NCBI GenBank assembly: GCA_040414855.1
Contig: JBEDUQ010000292.1
Location: forward strand, 1 to 64,000
Direction of reading: 5' to 3'
Length of the DNA stretch: 64,000 nt
Source: DASVXQ01 sp040414855
GTDB lineage: Bacteria > Actinomycetota > CALGFH01
A model generated the notes under the pieces. That model was not told the origin of the DNA. It saw nothing but the letters and a program-made list of their open reading frames with translations, and did no database searches. The position numbers and the translations under genes were made by a program. The stretch's first letter is position 1, and the number at the start of each line of letters is the position of its first letter. This document shows, one piece after another, positions 44,536-52,689 of the stretch.

Positions 44536-46122
44536 TTAGACGATGTCCCTCCGCCTGATCCCGACCAGGCCGGCCACCGTGAACACGGCGGCGGCCAGCA
44601 GGAGGGCGATCAGTGGCAGCGGCCGAAGGTCGACCGCCGGCAGCTGCGGCGCGTGCCGGAACGGCGACAGGTCCAGGACCAGGTGGTTCAGCCTGAACGC
44701 CTCGCCGAACTCGACCAGCACGACGCAGAACGCGAACGCGCCCCAGCCGAGCGCGACCAGCCGCGGCAGCAGCCCGGCCAGCGCGAACGCCAGCCCCGCC
44801 AGCACCCAGGCCGCCGGGACCTGCACCAGCGCGGCCTCGATCAGCTTTGACACCTGGCCGCCGATGTCACCGGCGCGGAGCCCATAGGCAAGGCCGGTGG
44901 ACAGCCCCGCGACCAGCATCAGCACCAGGGTGCCGCCGAGCGCGCAGACCAGGTGCGCGCCGGCCCAGCGCCAGCGGCTCACCGAGGTGCCGAGCACCAG
45001 CTCGCCGCGCCCGGCGCTCTCCTCGTTGCGGATGCGCAGCACCGCCTGGATCGCGTAGCCTGCCGACACCAGCGCGAACAGCGCGAGGATCGCGGCGAGG
45101 AAGGCGTTGGCGATCCCGTTGACGCCGCCGAGCCGCCGCAGCACGTCGGCGAGCTGCTGGTTGTCGCCGAAGACGGTGGCGAGGTCCTTGGTGACCGCGC
45201 CGACCACGATCCCGCCGCCGACGAACCCGAGCGCCCAGGCGAGCAGCGGCCCGCGCTGGAGCCGCCAGGCCAGGCCGAGCGGGCTGGAGAGGCTGGCCGG
45301 CGCCGAGGCAGGCCCGGGACGCTCCGGCAGCAGGCCCGTGCCCTGGTCCCGTCGCGAGACCAGCAGCAGCGCGACCGGCACCAGGGCCAGGGTCGCCGCC
45401 AGCGCCAGCCCGATCACCCAGATTCGCTGGTCCCCGAACGAGCGGACCAGCTGCGCCCAACCCAGTGGCGACGCCCAGGTGAGCACGCCGTTGCTGGCGT
45501 CGCCGGCTCCGCGGAGCACGAAGGCGATGCCGAGCAGCGCCCCGGCGATGCCGGAGGCGGCGCGGCTCGTGGAGGCGATCTGGCCGGACACGGCGGCAAC
45601 CGCGCCGAAGAAGCAGCCCGCGGAGCCGATCCCGAACCCGAGCGCGGCCGAGCCGCCGGCGGGGAGGCCGACGGCGATCAGGCCGAGGGTGGTCAGCACG
45701 GCGATCATCAGGTTGGCGACACCGACGGTGAGCAGCCCGGCGGCGATCGGGGCGTGGCGACCCACCACGGTGGCGCCGAGCAGCTCGGCGCGCCCCGCCT
45801 CCTCCTCGGCGCGGGTGTGGCGGGTCATCAGCAGCAGGCTCATCAGGCCGGCGAGCAGGGCTGCCGAGCCCGCCGTCCGCCAGGCGGTGAGGCCGCCAAC
45901 GGTGAGCGAGTGGAGGGTCCCGTAGAGGGCCTTGAAGACCGGGTTGTCGGCCACCGAGCTGGCGAAGTCGGCGACCTGTGCGGTGGTGGTGTAGAGCTGC
46001 TTGAAGCTGGCGGCGGTCGACACCACGAACAGGGTGGTGCCGAGAGCCCAGGCAGGGATCACCAGGCGGTCGCGCCGTAGCGCGAAGCGCAGGAGCGAGC
46101 CCGTGCCGGTGAGCGTGCTCAT
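44536..46122 (-). CDS. ABC-2-type exporter permease (TnrB/tetronasin-resistance-like)
   Basis: A 528-residue membrane protein with about 12 hydrophobic segments arranged as two similar halves, each with an amphipathic ...R(A/N)EEEAGRAELLG or RNEESAGRGELVLGTSVSR segment between helices. This doubled RxEExxGRxELL motif is typical of the large ABC-2 permeases that pair with one ATPase to export antibiotics or lipids in actinobacteria. The ATG at 46122 overlaps the ATPase stop (ATGA), so the two are translationally coupled. The longer frame upstream is a shadow of the ATPase gene. A single chain can form the whole channel. Confidence 0.88.
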   Translation of the reverse strand: MSTLTGTGSLLRFALRRDRLVIPAWALGTTLFVVSTAASFKQLYTTTAQVADFASSVADNPVFKALYGTLHSLTVGGLTAWRTAGSAALLAGLMSLLLMTRHTRAEEEAGRAELLGATVVGRHAPIAAGLLTVGVANLMIAVLTTLGLIAVGLPAGGSAALGFGIGSAGCFFGAVAAVSGQIASTSRAASGIAGALLGIAFVLRGAGDASNGVLTWASPLGWAQLVRSFGDQRIWVIGLALAATLALVPVALLLVSRRDQGTGLLPERPGPASAPASLSSPLGLAWRLQRGPLLAWALGFVGGGIVVGAVTKDLATVFGDNQQLADVLRRLGGVNGIANAFLAAILALFALVSAGYAIQAVLRIRNEESAGRGELVLGTSVSRWRWAGAHLVCALGGTLVLMLVAGLSTGLAYGLRAGDIGGQVSKLIEAALVQVPAAWVLAGLAFALAGLLPRLVALGWGAFAFCVVLVEFGEAFRLNHLVLDLSPFRHAPQLPAVDLRPLPLIALLLAAAVFTVAGLVGIRRRDIV

Positions 46123-47033
46123 CGCTCCGCCTCCTGGAGCTCGCCCTCGGGCTGGTCGCCGTAGTGGCGCAGGAACAGCTCCTCGAGCGTCGGGGGCTGG
46201 CTGGTGAGGGTGCGGACGCCGGCGGAGGCGAGCCGGCGGACGAATGCGTCCAGCTCGGCGGTGTCGACCTCGCAGCGGAGATGGGTGCCGTTGTGGTGGA
46301 CGTCGTGGACCCCGGGGAGGTCGGAGAGGTCGGGCACCGGCTCGGTGGTCTCGGCGGTGACCGAGGTCCTGGTCAGGTGCCGCAGCTCCGCGAGGGTGCC
46401 GGTCTCGACGTTGCGGCCGTTGCGGATGATGCTGACGCGGTCGCAGAGCGCCTCGACCTCGCCGAGGATGTGGCTGGAGAGCAGGATCGAGCGGCCGGCG
46501 CTCCTCGTCTCCTCGACCGTCTCGCGGAACACTGACTCCATCAGCGGGTCGAGGCCCGCGGTCGGCTCGTCGAGCAGCAGCAGCTCGACGTCGGCGGCGA
46601 GCGCGGCGACCAGCGCGACCTTCTGCCGGTTGCCCTTGGAGTACGCCCGGGCCTTCTTGGTGGGGTCGAGGTCGAACCGCTCCAGCAGGTCGGCGCGGCG
46701 CTTCTGGTCGAGCCCGCCGCGGAGGCGCCCGAGCAGGTCGATGATCTCGCCGCCGGTCAGCGACGGCCACAGGGTCACGTCGCCAGGCACGTACGCCAGG
46801 CGCCGGTGGAGCGTGACCGCGTCGCGCCAGGGGTCGCCGCCGAGCAGCCCGACGCTGCCGGCGTCGGCGCGCAGCAGCCCCAGCAGGACCCGGATGGTGG
46901 TGGACTTCCCGGCCCCGTTGGGCCCGAGGAAGCCGTGAACTTCGCCGGTCCGGACGACCAGATCCAGACCGTCCAGCGCGCGGGTCCGGCCAAAGCTCTT
47001 GGTCAAGCCGGACACATTCATGACGGTATCCAT
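46119..47033 (-). CDS. ABC exporter ATP-binding protein (DrrA-like)
   Basis: A 304-residue ATPase with Walker A GPNGAGKST, signature YSKGNRQKVALVAAL, Walker B LLLLDEPTAGLDPL and switch region ILLSSHILGEVEALC. A C-terminal domain of about 90 residues follows (VSIIRNGRNVETGTLAEL onward), as in DrrA-type antibiotic exporters. It powers the permease encoded next. The divergent MarR-like gene and the palindrome at 47053-47070 just ahead of its start suggest that the regulator controls this operon. Confidence 0.93.
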   Translation of the reverse strand: MDTVMNVSGLTKSFGRTRALDGLDLVVRTGEVHGFLGPNGAGKSTTIRVLLGLLRADAGSVGLLGGDPWRDAVTLHRRLAYVPGDVTLWPSLTGGEIIDLLGRLRGGLDQKRRADLLERFDLDPTKKARAYSKGNRQKVALVAALAADVELLLLDEPTAGLDPLMESVFRETVEETRSAGRSILLSSHILGEVEALCDRVSIIRNGRNVETGTLAELRHLTRTSVTAETTEPVPDLSDLPGVHDVHHNGTHLRCEVDTAELDAFVRRLASAGVRTLTSQPPTLEELFLRHYGDQPEGELQEAER

Positions 47034-47052
47034 GGGCAGAACGCTACGCTCT

Positions 47053-47070
47053 CTTCACAAACTTGTGAAG
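47053..47070. promoter_or_regulatory. Perfect inverted repeat, candidate operator of the MarR-type regulator
   Basis: CTTCACAA (47053-47060) and TTGTGAAG (47063-47070) form an 18-bp palindrome with a 2-bp centre, 20 bp upstream of the ABC ATPase start and 105 bp from the regulator start. The surrounding sequence is AT-rich, unlike the rest of the window. Confidence 0.65.
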
Positions 47071-47174
47071 CCTGTATATGTTAAGAAAACCTATTAGAAT
47101 ATGAACCTGACTCGCGACGGCCCGACGACGGCCGCCGGCGAGACCAGCACACACGGGACGCGAGGGGAGGCGGC

Positions 47175-47660
47175 ATGGCGGACCAAGGACCGGGCAGGCG
47201 CGACGAGGAGGGCGTCCGCCATTTCGTCGAGCACTTCGCGATGACGCTCGCCGACTGGGGCGTGCCCCGGATGCCCGGCAGGGTGCTGCTGGCGCTGATG
47301 AGCGCCGACGAGGACTCGCTCACCGCCGCCGAGTTGGCCGAGCGCCTGGGCGTCTCACCCGCCGCGATCTCGGGCGGCGTCCGCTACCTGATGCAGGTCG
47401 GGCTGCTCGCCAGGCAGCCGGTCCCCGGATCCCGCCGCGACCGCTACCGGATGCCGAACGACGCCTGGTACGAGGCCACCCTGGTCAAGACCACGATGCT
47501 CAAGACCTTCTCGGACATCGCCGACGAGGGCGTCGCCGCGCTCGGGGGCGCCTCGACGCCGTCGGGCGCCCGGGTCGCGGACATGCGCGACTTCTTCAGG
47601 TTCTGCGAGGCCGAGCTGCCGGGGCTGCTCGAGAAGTGGCGCGAGACCAAGGCCCACTGA
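47175..47660 (+). CDS. MarR/GbsR-type transcriptional regulator
   Basis: A 161-residue winged-helix protein: FAMTLADWGVPRMPGRVLLALM at the N-terminus, the HTH LTAAELAERLGVSPAAISGGV, the wing RQPVPGSRRDRYRMPND, and a C-terminal dimerisation helix (FFRFCEAELPGLLEKW). This layout is typical of GbsR/MarR proteins found beside two-gene drug exporters in actinobacteria. It is divergent from the ABC exporter operon with 141 bp between starts. GAGGGGAGG precedes the ATG at 47175. It probably represses the exporter until a ligand is bound. Confidence 0.88.
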   Translation: MADQGPGRRDEEGVRHFVEHFAMTLADWGVPRMPGRVLLALMSADEDSLTAAELAERLGVSPAAISGGVRYLMQVGLLARQPVPGSRRDRYRMPNDAWYEATLVKTTMLKTFSDIADEGVAALGGASTPSGARVADMRDFFRFCEAELPGLLEKWRETKAH

Positions 47661-47665
47661 GCGGG

Positions 47666-48289
47666 TTACCCGACGGGCCGCAGCACCGGCATCACCACGT
47701 CGTCGATCACCGAGACCAGGAAGTCGTCCGGAATCGGCCCGCCCTCGGCGAGGAACCGCTGCACCACCAGCGCCGGGCCGACGTCGGCGACCAGCTGGTT
47801 GGCGAGCTCGGGCCGCAGCTGCCCGCGCTCCGCGGCGCGTTCGAGAGCGGCCAGGAAGATCCGCTTGCGGGGAGCGAGCACGCGCTCGTGGATCAGCCGC
47901 GAGAACCTCGGGTCGCGGTGGACTTCGGACATCAGGCACTGGAGGCCGCGCGCCGCCTCGCAGTTCACCATCACGGTCATCTGGCGGAGCAGGTCGAGCA
48001 GGTCATCGCGGAGGTTGCCGTGGTCGGGCAGGCCTTCGAGCGGCGGCAACGCGTAGCGCATCGCGTCGACGACCAGGTCCTCCTTGGAGGGCCAGCGTCG
48101 ATACAGAGCGGCCTTGCCGGTGTGGGCGCATGCGGCGATGCCCTCCATGGTGAGGCCGGCGTAGCCCTCGGACCGGAGCTGGCTGATGACGGCGTCGTAG
48201 ATGGCGTGCTCCAGCATGTCGCCGCGGCGGCGGGTGGCGGCTGGCGCCTGACCCGATGAGACCGCTGTGCGGTCCGCCTGCGCGACCAT
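47666..48289 (-). CDS. TetR-family transcriptional regulator
   Basis: A 207-residue regulator. The HTH is at about residues 40-65 (GLTMEGIAACAHTGKAALYRRWPSKEDLV), followed by the helical ligand domain (TetR_C-like, LQCLMSEVHRDPRFSRLI, then VVQRFLAEGGPIPDDFL). The ATG at 48289 has GGGAGGG about ten bases upstream; the open frame to 48415 is not supported. It is divergent from the MFS exporter gene, with palindromes between them, so it most likely represses that exporter. Its end lies 5 bp from the convergent MarR-type gene. Confidence 0.9.
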   Translation of the reverse strand: MVAQADRTAVSSGQAPAATRRRGDMLEHAIYDAVISQLRSEGYAGLTMEGIAACAHTGKAALYRRWPSKEDLVVDAMRYALPPLEGLPDHGNLRDDLLDLLRQMTVMVNCEAARGLQCLMSEVHRDPRFSRLIHERVLAPRKRIFLAALERAAERGQLRPELANQLVADVGPALVVQRFLAEGGPIPDDFLVSVIDDVVMPVLRPVG

Positions 48290-48315
48290 CGGATGGATCC
48301 CTCCCGAACTTCTCT

Positions 48316-48366
48316 CCGAACGTTTCGGTGAACTTCTCTCGCAAAGTTTAGTGAACGCTTGCGTTC
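48316..48366. promoter_or_regulatory. Inverted repeats between TetR and MFS genes, candidate operators
   Basis: CCGAAcgtTTCGG (48316-48328) and GAACGCttGCGTTC (48353-48366) are perfect palindromes 25 bp apart. The 11-base word gaacttctctc also occurs twice nearby (48305 and 48330). They lie in the 153-bp gap between divergent starts. Confidence 0.55.
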
Positions 48367-48442
48367 CCAATTTGCCCGGTGTACCGTCGCTCCCGTTGTG
48401 AACGCGATCGTACACTAACTCTCAACAGACGGAGACTGCCCA

Positions 48443-49984
48443 ATGACGGTCCTCGAGCCGGTGCGTTCGCGAGCGCCCGGGGCCCCACTGCGGGGCCATC
48501 ACCCGGCCATCGCGCTCGCGGTCATCGCGGCCTCGCAGCTCATGGTTGTGCTGGACGCCTCTATCGTCAACATCGCCCTGCCGAACATCCAGCAGGCGCT
48601 GCACTTCTCGACCACCAGCCTGTCCTGGGTGCTGAACGCCTACACCCTGACCTTCGGCGGACTGCTGCTGCTCGGCGGCCGCGCCGGAGACATCCTCGGC
48701 CGCCGCCGCGTGTTCATCTTCGGCATCGCGGTGTTCACCTTCGCCTCGTTCCTCGGCGGACTGGCCACCTCGTCCGGGTGGCTACTCGCCGCGCGGGCTC
48801 TCCAGGGCATCGGCGGCGCGATCGCCTCGCCGACCGCGCTGTCGCTGATCACCACGAACTTCCCCGAGGGCCGCGAGCGCAACCGCGCCTTCGGCGTCTT
48901 CGCCGCCGTCTCGGTCTCGGGTGCCGCCATCGGCCTGCTGGCCGGCGGGATGCTCACCGAGTGGCTGTCGTGGCGCTGGGTCCTGTTCGTCAACGTGCCG
49001 ATCGGCGTCGTGCTCGCGCTGGTGGCGCGGCTCTACATCACCGAGTCGGAGCGGCAGCCGGGCCGCTTCGACCTCGGCGGGGCGCTGACCTCGACCGCGG
49101 GCATGGCCTCGCTGGTCTACGGCTTCATCCGCGCGGCGCAGTCTGGCTGGACCGACGGCCTGACCCTGGCCTCGTTCCTCGCCGCGCTGGTGCTGCTGTC
49201 GATCTTCTTCGTGGTCGAGACCAGGACCAGGCAGCCGATCACCCCGCTGCACATGTTCCGCGAACGTAACCGGGCCGGCAGCTACGGCATGATGCTGGCG
49301 CTCTCCGCGGCGATGTTCGGCATGTTCTTCTTCATCACCCTGTTCGTGCAGGACGTGCTCGGCTACAGCCCGCTGCGCGCGGGGATCGCCTTCCTTCCCA
49401 TCACCGGCGCGCTGGTGCTCGCCTCGCAGTTCGCGGCGCGGTCGCTGCCAACGCTGGGGCCGCGGCGGCTGATGAGCGCCGGCGCCCTGCTCGCGGTCGC
49501 CGGGCTCGCGTGGCTCTCCCAGATCTCGGTCGGCAGCGGCTACGTCGACGGGATCCTCGGCCCGATGCTGCTGTTCGGCGCCGGGATGGGCTCGCTGTTC
49601 GTGCCGCTGACGATCGTGGCGGTGTCCGGCGTCGAGCGGCACGAGGCTGGCGCGGCCTCGAGCCTGCTCAACGTCTCCCAGCAGGTCGGCGGCTCGCTCG
49701 GCCTGTCGATCCTGGTCACCGTCTTCGGCACGGCCAGCCGCAACGAGGCAACCAGCCAGATCGGCAGGTTCCTCTCCGACGCCAGCCCGGCCCTGAAGGC
49801 CCAGTTCCAGCAGACCGGTCAGCTCCCGCCGCAGTACGCCAACAGCGTGCTGGCGCATGGGATCTCGACCGCCTTCGAGATGGCGGTGGTGTTCGCGGCG
49901 CTGGCGCTGGTGGTGGCGATCGCCGTGCTGCGGAGCAGGCGCGAGGAAGCCGAGGCCCCGGTCATGCCGGGCATGCACGGCTGA
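48443..49984 (+). CDS. DHA2-family MFS drug exporter (EmrB/QacA type)
   Basis: A 513-residue membrane protein with 14 expected helices. DHA2 markers are LMVVLDASIVNIALPNIQQAL in helix 1, GGRAGDILGRRRVFI (motif A), LLAARALQGIGGAIASPTAL and the motif C segment FAAVSVSGAAIGLLAGGML. It would export hydrophobic drugs or metabolites in exchange for protons. The divergent TetR gene and shared palindromes suggest induction by a substrate of the pump. A 12-bp-stem hairpin 25 bp beyond the stop closes the unit. Confidence 0.93.
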   Translation: MTVLEPVRSRAPGAPLRGHHPAIALAVIAASQLMVVLDASIVNIALPNIQQALHFSTTSLSWVLNAYTLTFGGLLLLGGRAGDILGRRRVFIFGIAVFTFASFLGGLATSSGWLLAARALQGIGGAIASPTALSLITTNFPEGRERNRAFGVFAAVSVSGAAIGLLAGGMLTEWLSWRWVLFVNVPIGVVLALVARLYITESERQPGRFDLGGALTSTAGMASLVYGFIRAAQSGWTDGLTLASFLAALVLLSIFFVVETRTRQPITPLHMFRERNRAGSYGMMLALSAAMFGMFFFITLFVQDVLGYSPLRAGIAFLPITGALVLASQFAARSLPTLGPRRLMSAGALLAVAGLAWLSQISVGSGYVDGILGPMLLFGAGMGSLFVPLTIVAVSGVERHEAGAASSLLNVSQQVGGSLGLSILVTVFGTASRNEATSQIGRFLSDASPALKAQFQQTGQLPPQYANSVLAHGISTAFEMAVVFAALALVVAIAVLRSRREEAEAPVMPGMHG

Positions 49985-50008
49985 CACGCCGAGCGACCAC
50001 GCGCCACC

Positions 50009-50040
50009 GAGCGGCGCCGGGCCACGGTCCGGCGCCGCTC
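50009..50040 (+). terminator. Hairpin terminator after the MFS exporter
   Basis: A 12-bp perfect stem (50009-50020 with 50029-50040) and an eight-base loop lie 25 bp downstream of the stop. The rest of the 286-bp gap up to 50270 shows no gene. Confidence 0.65.
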
Positions 50041-50270
50041 TCGGCTTCATTGACGCCAGCCACGGATCGGCCCACACCAGCCGCACCGGCGAGCGCCACG
50101 CGCATGTGCGATCCTCCTGCATGGCCTCTGGAGCGACCGTGCTGCCGTGACGTTCCCGGATCGACTGCGGGAGCGCAAATGATCCGTCGCCCGGACACCT
50201 GAATCCTTCGGATTCCATGGTTCTGAACCTCAACCGCAACCGGATGACCGGCTGAGAGAGGGAATCGCCG

Positions 50271-50753
50271 ATGTCACCGAGCAGCGCTGGCAGTCCTGGC
50301 GAGCCGCCCGTGCTGGACAGCGTCAACAAGGCAATCATCGAGCACCTTCAGCAGGACGGCCGCGCCTCGTACGCCACGCTCGCCAAGGCCGTCGGGCTGT
50401 CCGAGCCGGCGGTGCGTCAGCGGGTGCAGAAGCTGCTGGACAGCGGCGTGATGCAGATCGTGGCGGTCACCGACCCGCTGCGGCTCGGGTTCGTGCGGCA
50501 GGCGATGATCGGCATTCGCGCCGACGGCGACCTGCGGTCGATCGCCGATCAGCTGGCCGCGCTCGACGCCATCGACTACGTGGTGATCTGCACCGGCTCG
50601 TTCGACCTGCTGGTCGAGATGGTGGTGTCGGGCGACGAGGAGCTGCTCGACATCCTCAACGACAGCATCCGTTCGATCGACGGCGTGCGCGACACCGAGG
50701 TCTTCGTCTATCTGAAGTTGGTCAAGCAGACGTACACATGGGGGACGAGATGA
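50271..50753 (+). CDS. Lrp/AsnC-family transcriptional regulator
   Basis: A 160-residue protein with an N-terminal HTH (VNKAIIEHLQQDGRASYATL, then GLSEPAVRQRVQKLLDSGVM) and a C-terminal RAM domain (MIGIRADGDLRSIADQLAAL, VVICTGSFDLLVEMVVSGDEELLDIL) that binds small ligands such as amino acids and builds octamers. The order and length are normal for the family. The downstream MBL gene overlaps its stop by four bases, so both are one operon and the regulator probably senses a compound handled by the hydrolase. GAGAGAGGG lies upstream. Confidence 0.9.
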   Translation: MSPSSAGSPGEPPVLDSVNKAIIEHLQQDGRASYATLAKAVGLSEPAVRQRVQKLLDSGVMQIVAVTDPLRLGFVRQAMIGIRADGDLRSIADQLAALDAIDYVVICTGSFDLLVEMVVSGDEELLDILNDSIRSIDGVRDTEVFVYLKLVKQTYTWGTR

Positions 50754-51361
50754 GCACCACCAGCACCGCCGGCACCGCCAGTCCTGACCTTCCCGACGCC
50801 GCCGACGCCAAGCTGCACGTGCTGTTCCAGGGCTACGTCGGCAACCGGGTCGCGAGCACCGTCGTGCTGATCCTCGACGGCGACTCGCGGATCGTCGTCG
50901 ATCCGGGCATGGTCCCTGGCCAGCGCGTCATCCTCGACCCGCTCGCCGAGCTCGGCGTCGACCCGGGCGAGGTGACCGACGTGGTGCTGTCGCACCACCA
51001 CCCCGACCACACCATCAACGCCGGGCTGTTCCCGGCGGCGCGCATTCACGACCACTGGGCGATCTACAAGGACGACCAGTGGGACAGCCGCCCGGCCGAC
51101 CGCGCGCCGGTGAGCCCGTCGGTCCGGCTGATCGCCACGCCCGGCCACTCGCCGCAGGACATCACCACGCTGGTCGGCACCGGCGACGGGATCGTCGCCT
51201 GCACGCACCTGTGGTGGTCGGTGGCCGGTCCGGCCGACGACCCCTATGCCGTCGACCGCGGCCTGCTCCGCGCCGGCCGCGAACGCGTGCTCGAGGTCGC
51301 CTCGCTGATCGTCCCCGGCCACGGCGCCGCCTTCACACCATCGGATGAGCCGCCGCTGTAG
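50750..51361 (+). CDS. Metallo-beta-lactamase-fold hydrolase
   Basis: A 203-residue MBL-fold protein with the zinc motif LSHHHPDHT (HxHxDH), a further His in TPGHSPQD and the late His in IVPGHGAAF. The usual metal-bridging Asp is not obvious in the IVACTHLWWS strand. Overall length and layout resemble the MBLAC1 group of small hydrolases. The substrate is unknown; co-translation with an Lrp-type regulator (ATGA overlap) suggests amino-acid or related metabolism. The ATG at 50750 follows GGGGACGAG. The stop TAG is the first of five in-frame TAG codons in a 9-bp repeat. Confidence 0.88.
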   Translation: MSTTSTAGTASPDLPDAADAKLHVLFQGYVGNRVASTVVLILDGDSRIVVDPGMVPGQRVILDPLAELGVDPGEVTDVVLSHHHPDHTINAGLFPAARIHDHWAIYKDDQWDSRPADRAPVSPSVRLIATPGHSPQDITTLVGTGDGIVACTHLWWSVAGPADDPYAVDRGLLRAGRERVLEVASLIVPGHGAAFTPSDEPPL

Positions 51362-51397
51362 CCGCTGTAGCCGCTGTAGCCGCGGTAGCCGGTGTAG
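51353..51397 (+). repeat. 9-bp tandem repeat with five in-frame stop codons
   Basis: Five units (ccgctgtag x3, ccgcggtag, ccggtgtag) run without gap from 51353. The first unit contains the MBL gene stop, and since 9 is a multiple of three every following TAG is in the same frame. Confidence 0.92.
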
Positions 51398-51435
51398 TGG
51401 TCCCCAAGAACGAAGAACGACCGCTCGGTACGAAA

Positions 51436-51465
51436 GACGACCCGCGAGAGGCCTCGCGGGTCGTC
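51436..51465. terminator. Strong hairpin between the MBL and bldC genes
   Basis: A 13-bp perfect stem (gacgacccgcgag at 51436-51448 with its complement at 51453-51465) and a four-base loop aggc. It lies between convergent genes and can serve both. Confidence 0.8.
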
Positions 51466-51493
51466 CTGGTCGGGGGTTCGGGGGTGAAGAAAG

Positions 51494-51706
51494 CTAGCTG
51501 GCGACGTTCTCGAACTCAGGAGAGGTGAACAGCTTGTCCCGCAGCTCCTGAATCTCGCGCTCGGGGTAGCGACGGTGGCCACCTAGGGTCCGCATGCACG
51601 GCAGCTTCCCTTCCTTTGCCCACCGCGCCACCGTCTTGGGCGAAACGTGCAACAGCTCGGCCACCTCCGAACCGAGCAGATACCTCTGCCTGCTCGTCTG
51701 GCTCAT
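51494..51706 (-). CDS. bldC: BldC-type MerR-like DNA-binding regulator
   Basis: A 70-residue protein consisting of one winged-helix MerR-like domain with the BldC signature: LLGSEVAELLHVSPKTVARW, AKEGKLPCMRTLGGHRRY and EREIQELRDKL. Streptomyces BldC (about 68 aa) shares VDPKTVTRWAKAGKL and RTLGGHRRY and binds direct repeats to control the switch to development; this protein is a close relative, perhaps also an excisionase-fold regulator of other genes. The ATG at 51706 has GGGGAGAG upstream; the frame is open to 51865 but without similarity. An inverted repeat TGTCCC-N5-GGGACA lies 22 bp upstream (51728-51744). Confidence 0.9.
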   Translation of the reverse strand: MSQTSRQRYLLGSEVAELLHVSPKTVARWAKEGKLPCMRTLGGHRRYPEREIQELRDKLFTSPEFENVAS

Positions 51707-52168
51707 ACGCGACTCTCCCCAGTGTGTTGTCCCTCGTTGGGACACCTCCGTAGAACAGGATAGCTTGGACAGAACGAATGCTGCCCGCAGCTCAACCAGT
51801 TTCGGACAGACGGGCGGATCTTGCAACGCGCTGACCTGCGCAGACGGTGGGGAAACCGGTTTCAAAGATCAACCAAAGTTGACGCCAATGGGGTTCATAT
51901 GGTGAAACATCCCCGAGGTGGCCAGCACCACAGGCCCCTTCGGAGGGTCCCCGGCGGGCGCCCGGACGACCCCAGGCCGGTCCTTGGCGGGCGCCCGAAC
52001 GACCCCAGGCCGGCCCTTCCCGGGCACCGGTCCCGGGGTCGCGGGCGGCTCCGCGGTGGCCGCCGCCTCCGCGCTGGAGGGGCCCCGCCGGTTCCCGCGC
52101 CCCGTACGCGGGTCTCCGGCGGTTGCCGCGGGCGGTCGTCCGGACGCCTCGCGGGACGGCCCTGGCGC
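51707..52168. other. Non-coding region between bldC and the first XRE gene
   Basis: About 460 bp. It holds the bldC leader with an inverted repeat (51728-51744), an AT-richer stretch around 51740-51910 and a 33-bp direct repeat at 51953-52018. Open frames across it (for example 51918 on plus) are low-complexity and not supported. Confidence 0.55.
51953..52018. repeat. 33-bp tandem direct repeat
   Basis: Block 51953-51985 is repeated at 51986-52018 with 31 of 33 bases identical. It has no similarity to the coding regions around it. Confidence 0.88.
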
Positions 52169-52528
52169 TCAGGGGGCGCCCGGGGCCGTCCGGTCGGTGT
52201 GTTCGTCGAGGGCGGTGGTCCTCGTGGCGGCGTCGCCGTTGGGCGATGCGGCGTCGGCCTTCGCGGTGGCGGCAGGGGCGGCGTCGCCGTTGGGCGGCGG
52301 CGCGGTGTCGACGGTGTTGGCGGCAGGAGCGGCGAAGTCGAGCAGGGAGGCCTTCAGCACGGTGGCGAGGGCGAGCAGGTGGACGGTGGAGGGTTTGGTG
52401 CTGCCGCGCTCCCACTGGCTGACCGACGACTGCCGCACCCCGAGCAGCTCGGCGAGCTGCAACTGCGAGAGGTCGGCCCTGCGCCGCGCCGACCGGATCG
52501 CTTCTGATAAGAATGACTGTTGAGTCAT
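52169..52528 (-). CDS. XRE-family helix-turn-helix regulator with Ala-rich tail
   Basis: A 119-residue protein. The first 65 residues are a Cro/C1-type HTH (IRSARRRADLSQLQLAELLG, VRQSSVSQWERGSTKPS). The last 50 residues are disordered and repetitive (AAPAANTVDTAPPPNGDAA, ASPNGDAATRTT), with PNGDAA occurring twice. It is divergent from a second XRE gene, with starts 161 bp apart, so the two may cross-regulate. Not part of an obvious toxin-antitoxin pair, as no toxin gene adjoins it. Confidence 0.83.
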   Translation of the reverse strand: MTQQSFLSEAIRSARRRADLSQLQLAELLGVRQSSVSQWERGSTKPSTVHLLALATVLKASLLDFAAPAANTVDTAPPPNGDAAPAATAKADAASPNGDAATRTTALDEHTDRTAPGAP

Positions 52529-52650
52529 GACAGGAACTTAGCAGCAATCCTATTCATCGTCAACGTCGGATGATTCTCCATTTGCCCGCGTGAACAGGCA
52601 AGTCGTTTTCGGCCGCGGCGGGCGGAGCCACACGGACCGCGCGCCCGTGC

Positions 52651-52679
52651 TTCCCAAGCATCAGGAACTCTTCTATATT
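52651..52679 (+). promoter_or_regulatory. Candidate promoter giving a near-leaderless XRE transcript
   Basis: TTCCCA (52651-52656) and TATATT (52674-52679) are spaced by 17 bp. Transcription would start at about 52686-52690, at or just before the ATG at 52690, which has no ribosome-binding site. Confidence 0.5.
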
Positions 52680-52689
52680 CGTGTGGCCA

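Noticed and set aside
51244..51582. Minus-strand frame with a GYSGYSGY repeat
   Set aside because: It is produced by the 9-bp stop repeat and reads across the MBL gene end, the hairpin and bldC in the wrong frame.
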